Of a stretch of 64,000 bases of DNA, positions 7,767 through 18,237 are shown piece after piece. The stretch comes from Rhodospirillaceae bacterium. GTDB lineage: Bacteria; Pseudomonadota; Alphaproteobacteria; Azospirillales; Azospirillaceae. Numbering within the stretch: position 1 is the first letter of the stretch; each line of letters begins with the position of its first letter. A program made the position numbers and the translations under genes. The stretch is taken from assembly GCA_029267445.1 (NCBI GenBank), contig JAJUIU010000004.1:1-64000 (forward strand), written 5' to 3'. The notes beneath the pieces were generated by a model. The model searched no databases, was not told the origin of the DNA, and saw only the letters and a program-made list of their open reading frames with translations.

Positions 7767-10652
7767 TCACCCCCGCGCCAGCAAGGCCACGGGGAAGCGC
7801 TTCAGCACGTCGGCCACGGGAAGCCGCCCATCGCCCGGCAAGCCGATCCGGCCGCCGCCGACGAGGTCGGCCAGCCCCTGGCCGTCCTGGATTTCGGGCA
7901 GATGCAGCACGGTGTCGCCCCACGCCTCCGGCGGGATGGCGGGGGCCCCCGGCGCCTCGCCCAGCAGCGGGCGCACCAGTCGGGGCACCACCACCAGCGC
8001 CACCTGCCCGTCGCGACGGCGCAGGTAGGAGAGGACGCGGTCCGCCTGCGCGCCGCTGGTCTCCACGGACACATACTCCCCCTCCGCGTAAAGGACGGGG
8101 CGGTCGCGCCGGTCGCGCAGGGCCGCCGCCAGCACATGCTGTTTCACCCGGCCGTCGCGCCAGTTCTCAAGCAGCGCCTCGGGAGGGGCGTTGCGCTCCA
8201 GGCTCTGGTGGCGGGCCTGCCAGTCCACGGGCCGCCTGTTGTCCGGATCGACCAGGGACAGGTCCCAGTATTCCTCCCCCTGGTAGAGGTCGGGCACGCC
8301 GGGTGCCGTCGCCTTCAGCAGCGTCTGGGCGAGGCCGTTGACCGCACCCACGGGCGCCACCCGGTCAACGAAGGCGGACAGGTCCTCCAGGAAGGCGGCC
8401 GAGCGCTCCGGGTCCAGGATGCCGCGCACGAACCGCTCCAGCGCCTCCTCGTAATCGGCGTTCGGCTGCGCCCAGTTGGAGCGGTACTTCGACTCCCGCA
8501 CCGCCTTCAGCATGTAGGCCTGGACACGGTCGGCGAAGGCGCGCAGCCCGTCCGCGTCCTTCGCCGACAGATCCAGCAGCCAGGCGCCGACCAGGGTCTG
8601 GTAGAGCAGGTACTCGTCGTTGCGGCCAGGTGCGGGACGCTCGTCCCCCGTCTGCCGCTTCTTCAGCCGGTTCAGGCGCGACCAGCGCTTCACCGCCCGC
8701 GCCCACTCGTCCGGCATCTCGCTCAGCACCGCGATGCGCACGCGGGTGTCGGCCCCGCGCTTGTGGTCGTGGGTGGCGGTTGCGAGAAGCTGGTGCGGCC
8801 AGCGCCGCATCCGCTCCTGGTTGCCCTTGTGGAAGGCCGACGGCGACAGGCCGAAGCGGTCGGGATCGCCGCCCACCTCGTTCAGGCAGACAAGGCGCAC
8901 ATAGCGGTAGAACAGCGTGTCCTCCACCGCCTTCGCCATCACCGGGCCGGTGAGCTGCTGCGCCTTCATGGCGATCCGCACCACGTCCGCCGGGCGGTAT
9001 CCCCGCCCCTTGTCCCGCGCCAGATCGCCCGTCAGCGCGGCATGGATGAAATCGTAGACGGAGAGGTCGACGGCTGCCTCCGCGTCGCGGCGCGCCCGCG
9101 CCACCGCCCAGTCGATGTAGCGCCGGTCCTCCTCCGTCGCCCCCTTCTCCGTCACGTAGGTGCGATAGACGGGGAAGTGGGAGATGACGTCGGTGAGGGC
9201 GCGGCGGATGCCGGTGCGGGTGTGGTCGCGGGTGGCCCAGCTCTGCCGCGCCAGACGGTGCAGCTCCTGCGCCAGCACGTTCAGCTCGGCCGACAGATTG
9301 TAGGCCAGGATCAGGCGCTTGGCCGCGATCTGCATCTCCTCGAACGGGGCCTCGCGCTCCAGGAACTGCTCGTAGGTCCGGCTCAGATCCTCCTCGGCCG
9401 CCGTGTCGACGAACAGTCCGGCGAGCTGAACCATGAACTCGTAGCCGGTGGTGCCGTTGACCGGCCACTCCTCCCGCAGGTGTTCGTGGCGGGCCAGGAT
9501 CTTCTCCACAACCACATAGAGCGGCGCGTCCAGCCGGGGCGCCCCCGGCTCCTGCGGGACCGTGGCCCCGGCCCGGTCCGTGAGGTAGGCGGCCCGGTTC
9601 TGAAGCTGTTCGGCATAGGCCTGCGGGTCGTACAGCCCGTCGATATGGTCGATGCGCAGGCCCTGGAGCTTTCCCTCGCCCACGAGGCGGAAAACCAGCT
9701 GGTGGGCCAGCTCGAACAGCTCGGGCCGCTCGATGCGCAGGCCCGCCAGCTCGTTGATGTCGAAGAAACGGCGGTAGTTGATCTCGTCCGCCGCGACCCG
9801 CCAGAAGGCCACGCGGTAGGCTTGGCGCTCCAGCAGCTGGTGCAGGTCGCGGAAGCTTTCCGGTCGGCCGGGCTCCCCGTTGAAGCGCTCCAGCATCCGG
9901 TCCAGACCCTGGCGCACGGGCGCGCTGTCCTGGACGAGGCGGGCGAGCTGGTGCTTGCGCTCGTCCGCGTCGCGCCGGACCAGCGCCTGCTTCCGCACGT
10001 TGCGGCCGGGCTGGGCGATGGCGGCGAAGGCGTTGGCGATCTCGCCCAGCCGCTGCTTGTCCTCCGCCCCGTCGATCCGGTCCCAGGCGAGGCGCAGGAG
10101 GCGGGGATAGTCGCGCACGGCGACCGGGAAGCGGTGGGCGAAGTACCAGACGCTGAAGGCGCCGTCATCCAGGCGGAGCTGCAGCTCGCCCCGCTCCAGC
10201 ACGGCACCGTACTGGTCGCCCAGCACCGGAAGGAGCAGCCCGCCATCCGCCCCGGCCTCCCAGTTGATGTCGAAGAAGGGGGCGTAGGGGCTCGCCTCCC
10301 CCCATTCCAGCACGTCCAGCCACCAGGGATTGTCCGCCCCGCCGACCCCCATGTGGTTGGGCACGAAATCCAGGATCAGGCCCATGCCATGGGCGTGCAG
10401 CGCCGCCACCATGGCTTCGAAGTCGGCCTCCTCCCCCAGCTCGGGATTGAAGCGGGTGTGGTCGATGATGTCGTAGCCGTGGGTCGATCCGGGCCGCGCC
10501 TTCAGGAAGGGGGAGGCGTAGAGATGGCTGATCCCGAGGCTGGCGAGATAGGGGACCACGGCCGTGGCGTCGGCGAAGCGGAACTCCCCTGTGAACTGGA
10601 GCCGGGCCGTGGCGCGGGGAACGGACGGGATGGGCGGCGGCTGGTCGCTCAT
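7767..10652 (-). CDS. treY: Malto-oligosyltrehalose synthase
   Basis: GH13 enzyme of 961 residues that isomerises the reducing-end alpha-1,4 bond of maltodextrins to the alpha-1,1 bond of trehalose. GH13 regions are visible: LDFVPNHMG (region I), [10 protein letters not shown] with the nucleophile Asp (region II) and VVEKIL with the acid Glu (region III). The long insertion between regions I and II is typical of TreY. It lies last in the leftward block glgX, regulator, treZ, malQ, treY, and 115 bp separate it from malQ. It works with TreZ to release free trehalose, an osmoprotectant. Confidence 0.95.
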   Translation of the reverse strand: MSDQPPPIPSVPRATARLQFTGEFRFADATAVVPYLASLGISHLYASPFLKARPGSTHGYDIIDHTRFNPELGEEADFEAMVAALHAHGMGLILDFVPNHMGVGGADNPWWLDVLEWGEASPYAPFFDINWEAGADGGLLLPVLGDQYGAVLERGELQLRLDDGAFSVWYFAHRFPVAVRDYPRLLRLAWDRIDGAEDKQRLGEIANAFAAIAQPGRNVRKQALVRRDADERKHQLARLVQDSAPVRQGLDRMLERFNGEPGRPESFRDLHQLLERQAYRVAFWRVAADEINYRRFFDINELAGLRIERPELFELAHQLVFRLVGEGKLQGLRIDHIDGLYDPQAYAEQLQNRAAYLTDRAGATVPQEPGAPRLDAPLYVVVEKILARHEHLREEWPVNGTTGYEFMVQLAGLFVDTAAEEDLSRTYEQFLEREAPFEEMQIAAKRLILAYNLSAELNVLAQELHRLARQSWATRDHTRTGIRRALTDVISHFPVYRTYVTEKGATEEDRRYIDWAVARARRDAEAAVDLSVYDFIHAALTGDLARDKGRGYRPADVVRIAMKAQQLTGPVMAKAVEDTLFYRYVRLVCLNEVGGDPDRFGLSPSAFHKGNQERMRRWPHQLLATATHDHKRGADTRVRIAVLSEMPDEWARAVKRWSRLNRLKKRQTGDERPAPGRNDEYLLYQTLVGAWLLDLSAKDADGLRAFADRVQAYMLKAVRESKYRSNWAQPNADYEEALERFVRGILDPERSAAFLEDLSAFVDRVAPVGAVNGLAQTLLKATAPGVPDLYQGEEYWDLSLVDPDNRRPVDWQARHQSLERNAPPEALLENWRDGRVKQHVLAAALRDRRDRPVLYAEGEYVSVETSGAQADRVLSYLRRRDGQVALVVVPRLVRPLLGEAPGAPAIPPEAWGDTVLHLPEIQDGQGLADLVGGGRIGLPGDGRLPVADVLKRFPVALLARG

Positions 10653-10767
10653 GCGCGGGGTCCTGGAATGGGGGAAACGGCGCGCGGGCGCGCCGTGTCG
10701 GGCATAGCCGCCGCCGCGACGGAGGTCGGCGGGGCGATGGTGATGGAACGCCGGGACGGGTCGGCGG

Positions 10768-12981
10768 TTACCGCCCGCGCTCCTGACGGATGACGCCGGC
10801 CAGCCTGCGCGCGGCGGCGTCGGTGGCGAGATCGTCCAGGGAGAGGCTGAGCCTGCGGCGCCAGTTCGGGTGCTGGTCCGTGGTGCCGGGCAGGTTGGGC
10901 TGTTCCGTCTCGCCCGCCAAGTCCTCCAGTTGGACGATCAGCATGCGCCCGGGCGTACGGGCGAGGTACCGCAAGGCGGCCTCGACCAGCCCCTCCCCCT
11001 CCGGCCCGACGCCTCCCTCCGGCAGCACGCCGTGCCAGCGCAAGGAGGACAGCAGCCGCTCGCGGTCGCGCGTCCGTTCCTCACGCTCCTCCGCCGCCCT
11101 CTCCCCCTCGCCGGGGAACAGGCCCGCCTCCTCCCGGCGGTCGATGTCGCGGCCGAGCCACCAGCCCCGGATCGTCGGCAGATCGTGCGTGGTGGCGGCG
11201 ATCAGCGCCTCGGCCTCGTAATGCTCGGGCGCGATGAAGCCCTGATCGGGGCCGCGCTCGAACCACAGCACACGGGTGGACAGCACGCCGGCCTTGCGCA
11301 TGGCGGGGCGGAACCCTTCCGGCACGGTGCCCAGATCCTCCCCGATGACGACGCAGCGGTGCCGCCGGCTCTCCAGCCGCAGGATGCGCATCAGGTCGTC
11401 GAACGGGTACTCGACATAGGCACCCTCCGTCGCGGCCCCGTGCGGCGGCACCCAGAACAGGTGCTTCAGCCCCATCACATGGTCCATGCGCACGCAGCCG
11501 GACCCGGCCATGTTGGCCCGCACCGCGTCGATGAAGACCTGGAATCCGGTCGCCCGAAGCCCCACCGGGGACATCGGGGCCAGGCCCCAGTTCTGGCCCA
11601 GGGGCGAGAAGAAGTCCGGCGGTGCACCGACCGTGGGGCCGACCAGGACCACGTCCGGCCAGGACCAGGCGGCGGCACCGCCCGGATTGTTGGCGATGGC
11701 GAGGTCGCGGTAGAGGCCGAGGCGAAGGCCGGCCTCCCGCCCTTCCGCGACGGCCGCGCCGAGCTGACGGTCGGCCTCCCACTGGAGCCACGCGAAGAAG
11801 CCCACCCGATCCGCCTCGTCGTCGGCGAAGCGGACGGCCCCGCGCGATTCCGGATGGCGGAACGGCTCCGGCCACCCGCCCCAGAACCAGCCGCCCTCCT
11901 TCCCCTCCGCCAGGAAATGGGACTGCAGCGCGTCGAACAGGGCGAGGCGGCGCAGATCCTCCCCCCGCTCCTCGCAGAAGGCGAAGAACGCCTTCGCGCG
12001 GTCCGTCTGCCGGTCGATGTGGCGCTCCCGGAAGTGCCGCCAGCAGCGTTCCAGCACCGGCATCTTCAGGCCATGGACCGCCGGATAGTCGATCAGCGCC
12101 GCATCCTTCGCCGCCCGCAGCCGGTCCTGGAAACCGGGGGCGGCGACCATGTCCCGCGCGTCCCCGCATTCGGCGAAGTCCGGCACGTCGGGCACGGCGA
12201 TGTGCAGCACGTTCAGGAAGGCGCGGTGGGACGGACCGTAGGGGCCGAAGAATTCCGGGTCGGCGGGATGGCCCGCATGGATCGGGTTGACGCCGACGAA
12301 GTCGGCGCCAAGGTCGGCGGCGATGCGCATGAGGCGGCGCAGGTCCTGGAAGTCGCCCAGCCCCCAGTTCTCCGCAGAGCGCAAGCCATGGAGCTGCACG
12401 GCCAGACCCCAGGCGCGCGCGTCGCCGCCCAGCGCCTCCGCCGGGGAAAAGGCCCGTTCCGGCGCCACCAGCAGGTCCGTCTCGTCGGTGGTGTGATCCA
12501 CCGTGACGGAAAGGCGGTACCAGCCCGGCTCGAGCGGCGGCAGGCGCAGCCAGCGGCGCACCCGGCGCACGCCCTCCACATGCCGCTGCTCCACCGGCGG
12601 CAGGGCGGAGAGGTCGAGCTGTCCGGTTCGCGGTTCCCCCGCATCGCGGCCGTCCTCGACGGGGCGGGCGGTCCAGCTCAGCCGTCCCGTGGCGCGTTCC
12701 GGCAGGGTGAGCTCGATCCCGGGCGATCCGTCCGCCTCGGTGCTGACGAAGCGGGGCAGGACCGTGCGCCACGCCTCGGTCTCAAGGTCGGCGAGGCTGG
12801 CGGCGATGCCGTCCTCGCTGTCGGCGGCGATGCCCATCGCCTCCAGCAGTTGCCTGACCGTCCTCTCGCCGACCGTATGCCAGTTGCCCCAGACATCCTG
12901 GTAACCGGCCTCGATCCCGGCCGCGCGGGCGAGTTCCCAGAGGGGTCCTCCGCCCGCACTCTTCGACGCGGCCTCGCTCAT
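10768..12981 (-). CDS. malQ: 4-alpha-glucanotransferase (amylomaltase)
   Basis: GH77 disproportionating enzyme of 737 residues that transfers dextrinyl units between malto-oligosaccharides. Motifs include GLYRDLAIA, VRMDHVMGL (nucleophile Asp), VIGEDLGTVP (acid/base Glu) and TTHDLPTIRGWW. The ATG at 12981 overlaps the treZ stop in an ATGA arrangement, indicating translational coupling. An upstream in-frame extension to 13005 would lie inside treZ and is not needed. It probably rebuilds chains too short for TreY from the products of GlgX and TreZ. Confidence 0.94.
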   Translation of the reverse strand: MSEAASKSAGGGPLWELARAAGIEAGYQDVWGNWHTVGERTVRQLLEAMGIAADSEDGIAASLADLETEAWRTVLPRFVSTEADGSPGIELTLPERATGRLSWTARPVEDGRDAGEPRTGQLDLSALPPVEQRHVEGVRRVRRWLRLPPLEPGWYRLSVTVDHTTDETDLLVAPERAFSPAEALGGDARAWGLAVQLHGLRSAENWGLGDFQDLRRLMRIAADLGADFVGVNPIHAGHPADPEFFGPYGPSHRAFLNVLHIAVPDVPDFAECGDARDMVAAPGFQDRLRAAKDAALIDYPAVHGLKMPVLERCWRHFRERHIDRQTDRAKAFFAFCEERGEDLRRLALFDALQSHFLAEGKEGGWFWGGWPEPFRHPESRGAVRFADDEADRVGFFAWLQWEADRQLGAAVAEGREAGLRLGLYRDLAIANNPGGAAAWSWPDVVLVGPTVGAPPDFFSPLGQNWGLAPMSPVGLRATGFQVFIDAVRANMAGSGCVRMDHVMGLKHLFWVPPHGAATEGAYVEYPFDDLMRILRLESRRHRCVVIGEDLGTVPEGFRPAMRKAGVLSTRVLWFERGPDQGFIAPEHYEAEALIAATTHDLPTIRGWWLGRDIDRREEAGLFPGEGERAAEEREERTRDRERLLSSLRWHGVLPEGGVGPEGEGLVEAALRYLARTPGRMLIVQLEDLAGETEQPNLPGTTDQHPNWRRRLSLSLDDLATDAAARRLAGVIRQERGR

Positions 12982-14864
12982 GCGCCGCCACCCGTCAGCG
13001 TCCAAACGGCGGACCAGCCGGGCAGCGCGCCGTCGGCCAGGGCGTCCTCCAGCCCCTCCTCCGTCTCGAACAGGAGGTCGCCCGGCGGCCGCTCGAAGCC
13101 CTCGCGCGGATCGGGGCCGAGATTGGCGACCACCGAAAGCACGGTGTCATCCGCGAGGCGCCAGCGCACGGCGATGGCGCGACCGTCCCAGCTCCGCCCT
13201 TCGGCCCGGCCGCCGGACATGCCCGCCAGGCGCGGCACGATCGCGGAATGGCGCAGATGCAGGAGCACCTCCCAGGTGGCGAGCCAGTCCTCGTGCCCCT
13301 CCATCTCCAGGTCGTCCCAGTTCAGGCGGGAGGCGTCGCGCGTACCCTCCTCATTCGGGTCGGGAATGGCGGCGCGGGCGGCGGGGTCGGCGAAGGCGGG
13401 GAAGCTCGCGAACTCCCGCCGCCGCCCCTCGCGGACGGCATCCGCCAGCTCGCCGTGGAAGTCGCAGAAATAGAAGAACGGCGTGCGGCTGCCCCACTCC
13501 TCCCCCATGTAAAGCATGGGGATGTGGGGGGAGAGGGCCAGCAGGCTCGCCATGCAGCGCAGCCCACGCGGGTCGGCGAGTTCCGTCAGCCGCTCGCCCA
13601 TGGCCCGGTTGCCGATCTGGTCGTGGTTCTGCAGGAAGCAGACCATGGCCGTGGGCGGCAGGCCGCCGCTGGGCGCCCCGCGCGCCTCCCCGCCCCGGTG
13701 CCGGGACGGCTCTCCCTGGTAGGCGAACCCCTGCGTCAGCGCCCGCACCAGCAGGCCGGCGGGGTCCTTGCCGTAGTCGGTGTAGTAGCCGCCCGTCTCC
13801 CCGGTCAGCAGGACATGGGCCAGATGGTGCCAGTCGTCGTTCCACTGGCCCGTGTAGAAGCGCGGGGCGCCGTCAGGCTTGCGAACTAGCCAGTCGGCCG
13901 TGTTGAGGTCGTTCTCCAGCACGAGATGCACATGCCGGTCGGTGATCCGGCTCCGCACCGTCTCCGCCAGCTCCTCCAGCACGTGCTGGCGGCTGTCGTC
14001 GATGATGGCGTGCACGGCGTCCAGGCGCAGCCCGTCGAAGCGGTACTCCTCCAGCCAGTAGAGGGCGTTGTGGATGATGAAGTCCCGCACCGCCCGGCTG
14101 CCGTCGCCGTCATAGTTGATGGCCTGTCCCCAGGGCGTGTGGTGGCGCTCGGTGAAGAAGGGCCGGGCGTAGGCGTGGAGGTAGTTCCCCTCCGGCCCGA
14201 AGTGGTTGTAGACGACGTCGAGCCACGCGGTCATGCCGCGCTCGTGGATGGCGTCGACCAGCGCCTTGAGGTCGTCGGGCGTGCCGTAGGCTGATTCCGG
14301 CGCGAAGTGCAGCACCCCGTCGTAACCCCAGCCGCGCCGGCCGGGGAAATCGGACACCGGCATCAGCTCCACGGCCGTGATGCCGATCTGGCGGAGATGG
14401 TCCAGCCGGTCGATGGCGGCGCGGTAGGTGCCCTCCTTGGTGAAGGTGCCGACATGCAGCTCGTAGAGGACCGTCTCCTCCCACGGGCGGCCGGCGAAGT
14501 CCGGAACCTGCCAGCGGTACGCGCGCGGATCGATCACCACCGACGGGCCATGCACGTCCTGGCCCTGGTGGCGGGAGGCCGGGTCGGGAACCAGCAGCCC
14601 GTGCGGCATGGCGAAGCGGTAGCAGGTGCCGTCCGACGCCTGATCGGTGGTCAGGGCGAACCAGCCGTCGTCCAGCGCCTCCATGGGAAGCCGGCTTTCG
14701 CCGCCGCCCTGGCCGAGCACGAGGTCGACCCGGTCGATGGAGGGGGCCCAGAGACGGAAGCGGACGCCGTCCGCCACGATCTCGGCCCCGAACGGCATGG
14801 AATGGGCGAATGCGTCCGTTCGGACCGCGTGCGCTGATGGGGCCTGCCTGGGCGCGTCCTGCAT
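12978..14864 (-). CDS. treZ: Malto-oligosyltrehalose trehalohydrolase
   Basis: GH13 enzyme of about 628 residues that cleaves trehalose from the end made by TreY. It has an N-terminal beta-sandwich (about 20-110) and a TIM barrel. Motifs are WLDVVYNHFGPEGNYL (region I), DGLRLDAVHAI (nucleophile Asp), HLVLENDLN (acid Glu) and FLQNHDQIGNRA (region IV). Start is uncertain: a GTG at 14894 is in frame, but ATG 14864 has GAGGGA upstream and gives MQDAPRQ. The stop overlaps the malQ start by four bases. Confidence 0.94.
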   Translation of the reverse strand: MQDAPRQAPSAHAVRTDAFAHSMPFGAEIVADGVRFRLWAPSIDRVDLVLGQGGGESRLPMEALDDGWFALTTDQASDGTCYRFAMPHGLLVPDPASRHQGQDVHGPSVVIDPRAYRWQVPDFAGRPWEETVLYELHVGTFTKEGTYRAAIDRLDHLRQIGITAVELMPVSDFPGRRGWGYDGVLHFAPESAYGTPDDLKALVDAIHERGMTAWLDVVYNHFGPEGNYLHAYARPFFTERHHTPWGQAINYDGDGSRAVRDFIIHNALYWLEEYRFDGLRLDAVHAIIDDSRQHVLEELAETVRSRITDRHVHLVLENDLNTADWLVRKPDGAPRFYTGQWNDDWHHLAHVLLTGETGGYYTDYGKDPAGLLVRALTQGFAYQGEPSRHRGGEARGAPSGGLPPTAMVCFLQNHDQIGNRAMGERLTELADPRGLRCMASLLALSPHIPMLYMGEEWGSRTPFFYFCDFHGELADAVREGRRREFASFPAFADPAARAAIPDPNEEGTRDASRLNWDDLEMEGHEDWLATWEVLLHLRHSAIVPRLAGMSGGRAEGRSWDGRAIAVRWRLADDTVLSVVANLGPDPREGFERPPGDLLFETEEGLEDALADGALPGWSAVWTLTGGGA

Positions 14865-14952
14865 GGCGGCGAACCGTCCCTCGGGGAAGGCCACGGCCGC
14901 CGGCCGGGAGAGCCTTGCGCCGTGGGTGGTTGGACCGGACGCCCCATCCCCG

Positions 14953-15996
14953 TCACGAAGCGGCGCGGGCCCCCTCTGGAACCTCGTCCACGTCGATCTG
15001 GAAGTCAGGGGCCGGTTGCGGTGTCGTTCCCGCCCTGGCCTGGGTCATCTGGTCAAGCCTGCTGCGGTATGTTGCAACAGCGTTGGCGACCTCCTGTTCC
15101 ACGGCCCCGAGGTCGCCGCGACCACCCGTCTGGGCGGCGAGCGCCATGGCGGATCGCCGCAGGCCGGCCACGGCGTCACCGAGGGGGCGGTCGGGACGAT
15201 CCTTGAAGCGGTCGAGTGCCGCCTGGATGGCGCGGGCGTGCCGGGCGGCCGCCTGCCGTTCCTCCGTCCCCTGCGGCATGCGCCGCATCAGATCCTCGAC
15301 GATGCCCGGCACCCGCAGCAGATGATCCACGGCGAGCCGCCCTGGCGGATCGACCGTGACGCCGGGCAGGGCGAACTCCACCAGGAAGGCGACCTGGAAG
15401 CCTTGCCGCGCCACCTTTTGCGCGTTGACGGCCATGAGGCAGACCGCGATCTCGTCGGCGACGGCGGCGCGGTCGAAGCAGCCCAGCGCCTTCAGCCGCA
15501 TCGTGTTCGGCACGCTGAACAGGGGCGTGTGCTGCCCTTCCGGCCGGGGCGTCTTGCGCCGGTCGGGGCCGATATAGTCGCTGGTGACAACGAAGGGCTT
15601 GCGCCCCTCCACCAGATTCTGCACCCGCTCATGCACCATGCGCGTGGAGAAGGGCTTCATCATCAGATCGTCGGCACCCGATCCGGTGAAGCGCACCAGC
15701 AGGTTCGGCGTGGGCTGCCACGTCATGGCGACGACGCCGATGAAGGGGTTGGTCGCGAACTGGTTGTGCCGCAGCGCGTGGATGAATCGCAGCCCCTCGC
15801 CGTCGTTGAAATCGGCGTCCACCAGCATGAAGTCGGGCGCCGTCACCGCCAGCGCGCCGATCGCCTCGGTCGTGCCGGAGAACTCCTGCACCGCGTTCAG
15901 CCCGATGCGGCTGAGGATGCTGCGGAGCAGGCGCCGGGTGTTCAGCTCCGGGTCGATCAGGAAGCCGGTGACCTGGCGGAAGTCGTGCTCAGCCAT
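14953..15996 (-). CDS. Orphan response regulator with unknown C-terminal domain
   Basis: A 347-residue protein. Residues 8-125 form a CheY-like receiver with phosphoacceptor Asp60 (MLVDAD), Thr92 and Lys114 (MKPFS) in place. The usual acidic pair is reduced to FLIDPE, which may weaken Mg binding. The remaining 220 residues match no DNA-binding, cyclase or phosphodiesterase domain that can be recognised; they look helical with a Gln/Ala/Arg-rich tail. Its ATG overlaps the glgX stop by 8 bases, so it is translated with the debranching enzyme. No kinase is adjacent. A role in controlling glycogen or trehalose flux is inferred from position only. Confidence 0.8.
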   Translation of the reverse strand: MAEHDFRQVTGFLIDPELNTRRLLRSILSRIGLNAVQEFSGTTEAIGALAVTAPDFMLVDADFNDGEGLRFIHALRHNQFATNPFIGVVAMTWQPTPNLLVRFTGSGADDLMMKPFSTRMVHERVQNLVEGRKPFVVTSDYIGPDRRKTPRPEGQHTPLFSVPNTMRLKALGCFDRAAVADEIAVCLMAVNAQKVARQGFQVAFLVEFALPGVTVDPPGRLAVDHLLRVPGIVEDLMRRMPQGTEERQAAARHARAIQAALDRFKDRPDRPLGDAVAGLRRSAMALAAQTGGRGDLGAVEQEVANAVATYRSRLDQMTQARAGTTPQPAPDFQIDVDEVPEGARAAS

Positions 15997-18139
15997 GGGG
16001 CGGCTCCCCCAGCGCGAACAGCAGTGCCGTCCGCCCCGGCACCGGCAGCGTGTGCCCGGCCAGCGCCTTGCGGTCGCCCGGCGCGCCGGTGGCGTGGCCG
16101 GTGTCCAGCAGGCATTTCCACACCCGCCCGGCGCCGGGAATGGCGGGCGGCACGAACGACACCGCCTCGTGGTGCGCGTTCAGCACCAGCAGCAGCATGC
16201 CGTCCAGCGCCGGGTTGCCGTCGGCGCCGATATGCGTGCCGGCGCGGCCGTTGAGCAGCAGGCCCAGGCAGCGCGCCTGGGGGTCGCGCCACTGGTCGGA
16301 GGTCTTCTCCGTCCCGTGCGGGGTGATCCAGGTGATGTCCTTGACCCCCTCCGGTCCCGTCTCGCGCCCATGCAGGAACCGCCCGCGCCGGAGCACCGGG
16401 TGCGCCCGCCGGATGTCGGAGAGACGGCGGATGAAGGCGATCATGTCCTGCGCCTCGGGCCCCCGGCCCCAGTCCAGCCAGCTGATGTGGTTGTCCTGGC
16501 AGTAGGCGTTGTTGTTGCCCTTCTGGGTGCGCAGCAGCTCGTCCCCGCCCAGCAGCATCGGCGTGCCCTGGGCCAGCAGCAGTGTGGCCAGCAGGTTCCG
16601 CATCTGGCGCCGCCGCAGCTCCTTCAGCTCCGGGCTGTCGGTCGGCCCCTCCACGCCGTAATTGTGGCTGTGGTTGGCGTCGTGGCCGTCGCGGTTGCCC
16701 TCCTGGTTGGCCTGATTGTGCTTGTTCTGGTAGGCGACCACGTCGGCCAGGGTGAAGCCGTCATGGGCGGTGACATAGTTGACGCTGGCCCAGGCCTTGC
16801 GCTTGTGCCGTTCGAACAGGTCGGCCGACCCGGTGAGGCGGGCCGCCAGCTCCGGCAGCATGCCCTCGTCCCCGCGCCAGTAGCGACGTGCCGTGTCGCG
16901 GAAGCGGTCGTTCCATTCGGCCCAGCCGGGCGGGAACTGGCCGACGCGGTAGCCGCCCGGCCCCAGGTCCCAGGGTTCCGCGATCAGCTTCGCCCGGTTC
17001 AGCACCGGGTCCTGCCGCACGGCGTCGAGGAAACTGCCCGACGGGTCGTAGCCGTGCCCCTCCCGCGCGATGGTGGTGGCGAGATCGAAGCGGAACCCGT
17101 CCACATGCATCTCGCTGACCCAGTAGCGCAGACTGTCCATGACCATCTGGAGCACGCGGGGGTGGGAGACGTTCAGCGTGTTCCCCGTTCCAGTATGGTC
17201 GAGGTAGTAGCGCCGGTCGTCCGGATGCAACAGGTAGTAGCTGGCGTTGTCGATACCCCGGAAGGACAGGGTGGGGCCGAGGTGGTTCCCCTCTCCCGTG
17301 TGGTTGTAGACCACGTCCAGGATCACCTCGATCCCGGCATCGTGGAGCCGGGCCACCATGGTCTTGAATTCCTTGGTGGATTCCGTCGCCATGTAGCGCG
17401 GCTCGGGCGCGAAGAAGCCGATCGTGGCGTAGCCCCAGTAGTTGTGGAGCGACTTTTCCACCAGGTGCCGGTCGTCGGTGAAGGCGTGCACCGGCAAGAG
17501 CTCGATCGCCGTCACCCCCAGCGCCTTCAGATGGTCGATCACCGGCTGGCTGGCGAGCCCGGCGATGGTGCCGCGCAGGCCGGGCGGCACGTCGGGATGC
17601 TGCATGGTGAGGCCGCGCACATGGGCCTCGTAGATCAGCGTCTCGCCCCAGGGCACGGACGGCGCCCGTTCCGGCCCCCAGGTGAAGGCGGGGTCGATCA
17701 CCCGGCATTTGGGCATGCCGCGGGCATTGTCGCGGCGGTCGAAGGACAGGTCCTCGCGGGCGCTCCCCACCCGGTAGCCGAAATGCGCGTCCGACCAGCG
17801 GATCTGCCCGATCAGGGACTTGGCGTAGGGGTCCAGCAGCAGCTTGTTCGGGTTGAAGCGGTGGCCTTGCGCCGGCTCGTAGGGGCCGTGCACCCGGAAG
17901 CCGTAGAGCAGACCCGGCCGCGCCTCCGGCAGATAGCCGTGCCAGACCTCGTCGGTGCATTCCGGCAGCGCCACGCGGTCGATCTCGCGCGTACCGGCGC
18001 TGTCGAACAGGCACAGCTCCACCTTTTCCGCATGGGCCGAGAACAGGGCGAAATTGACCCCGAAGCCGTCCCACGTCGCCCCCAGGGGATAGGGCTTTCC
18101 GGGCCAGACGGCGGTACGGGCGGCGCCAGTGGTACGCAT
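15989..18139 (-). CDS. glgX: Glycogen debranching enzyme GlgX
   Basis: GH13 isoamylase-type debranching enzyme of 716 residues that cuts alpha-1,6 branches from limit dextrins. An N-terminal CBM48-like domain lies at about 15-110. The catalytic barrel shows VILDVVYNHTGEGNHLG (region I), GFRFDLATTIA (nucleophile Asp), LIAEPWDLGPGGY (acid Glu) and VTAHDGFTL (region IV). It is the first gene of the leftward trehalose block and supplies the linear maltodextrins that MalQ, TreY and TreZ use. glgA, glgB and glgC are not in this window. Confidence 0.94.
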   Translation of the reverse strand: MRTTGAARTAVWPGKPYPLGATWDGFGVNFALFSAHAEKVELCLFDSAGTREIDRVALPECTDEVWHGYLPEARPGLLYGFRVHGPYEPAQGHRFNPNKLLLDPYAKSLIGQIRWSDAHFGYRVGSAREDLSFDRRDNARGMPKCRVIDPAFTWGPERAPSVPWGETLIYEAHVRGLTMQHPDVPPGLRGTIAGLASQPVIDHLKALGVTAIELLPVHAFTDDRHLVEKSLHNYWGYATIGFFAPEPRYMATESTKEFKTMVARLHDAGIEVILDVVYNHTGEGNHLGPTLSFRGIDNASYYLLHPDDRRYYLDHTGTGNTLNVSHPRVLQMVMDSLRYWVSEMHVDGFRFDLATTIAREGHGYDPSGSFLDAVRQDPVLNRAKLIAEPWDLGPGGYRVGQFPPGWAEWNDRFRDTARRYWRGDEGMLPELAARLTGSADLFERHKRKAWASVNYVTAHDGFTLADVVAYQNKHNQANQEGNRDGHDANHSHNYGVEGPTDSPELKELRRRQMRNLLATLLLAQGTPMLLGGDELLRTQKGNNNAYCQDNHISWLDWGRGPEAQDMIAFIRRLSDIRRAHPVLRRGRFLHGRETGPEGVKDITWITPHGTEKTSDQWRDPQARCLGLLLNGRAGTHIGADGNPALDGMLLLVLNAHHEAVSFVPPAIPGAGRVWKCLLDTGHATGAPGDRKALAGHTLPVPGRTALLFALGEPPHG

Positions 18140-18237
18140 GGGCTCTCGCGGAAGGCGGTGCTGTCTCCCGCCGATGGTATGTCCGCCGGCGGCCGCTTAC
18201 CACCCCCGGACGTGCGGGGCCCCCGGAAGGTTTCGGC

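Noticed and set aside
7629-10793. A very long rightward open frame of more than 1000 codons opposite treY
   Set aside because: It is Arg/Gln/His-rich with no domain and is the mirror of treY. Long antisense frames are expected at this GC content.
10870-13473. An 867-codon rightward frame opposite malQ and treZ
   Set aside because: No motif is visible, and malQ and treZ on the other strand carry all catalytic residues.
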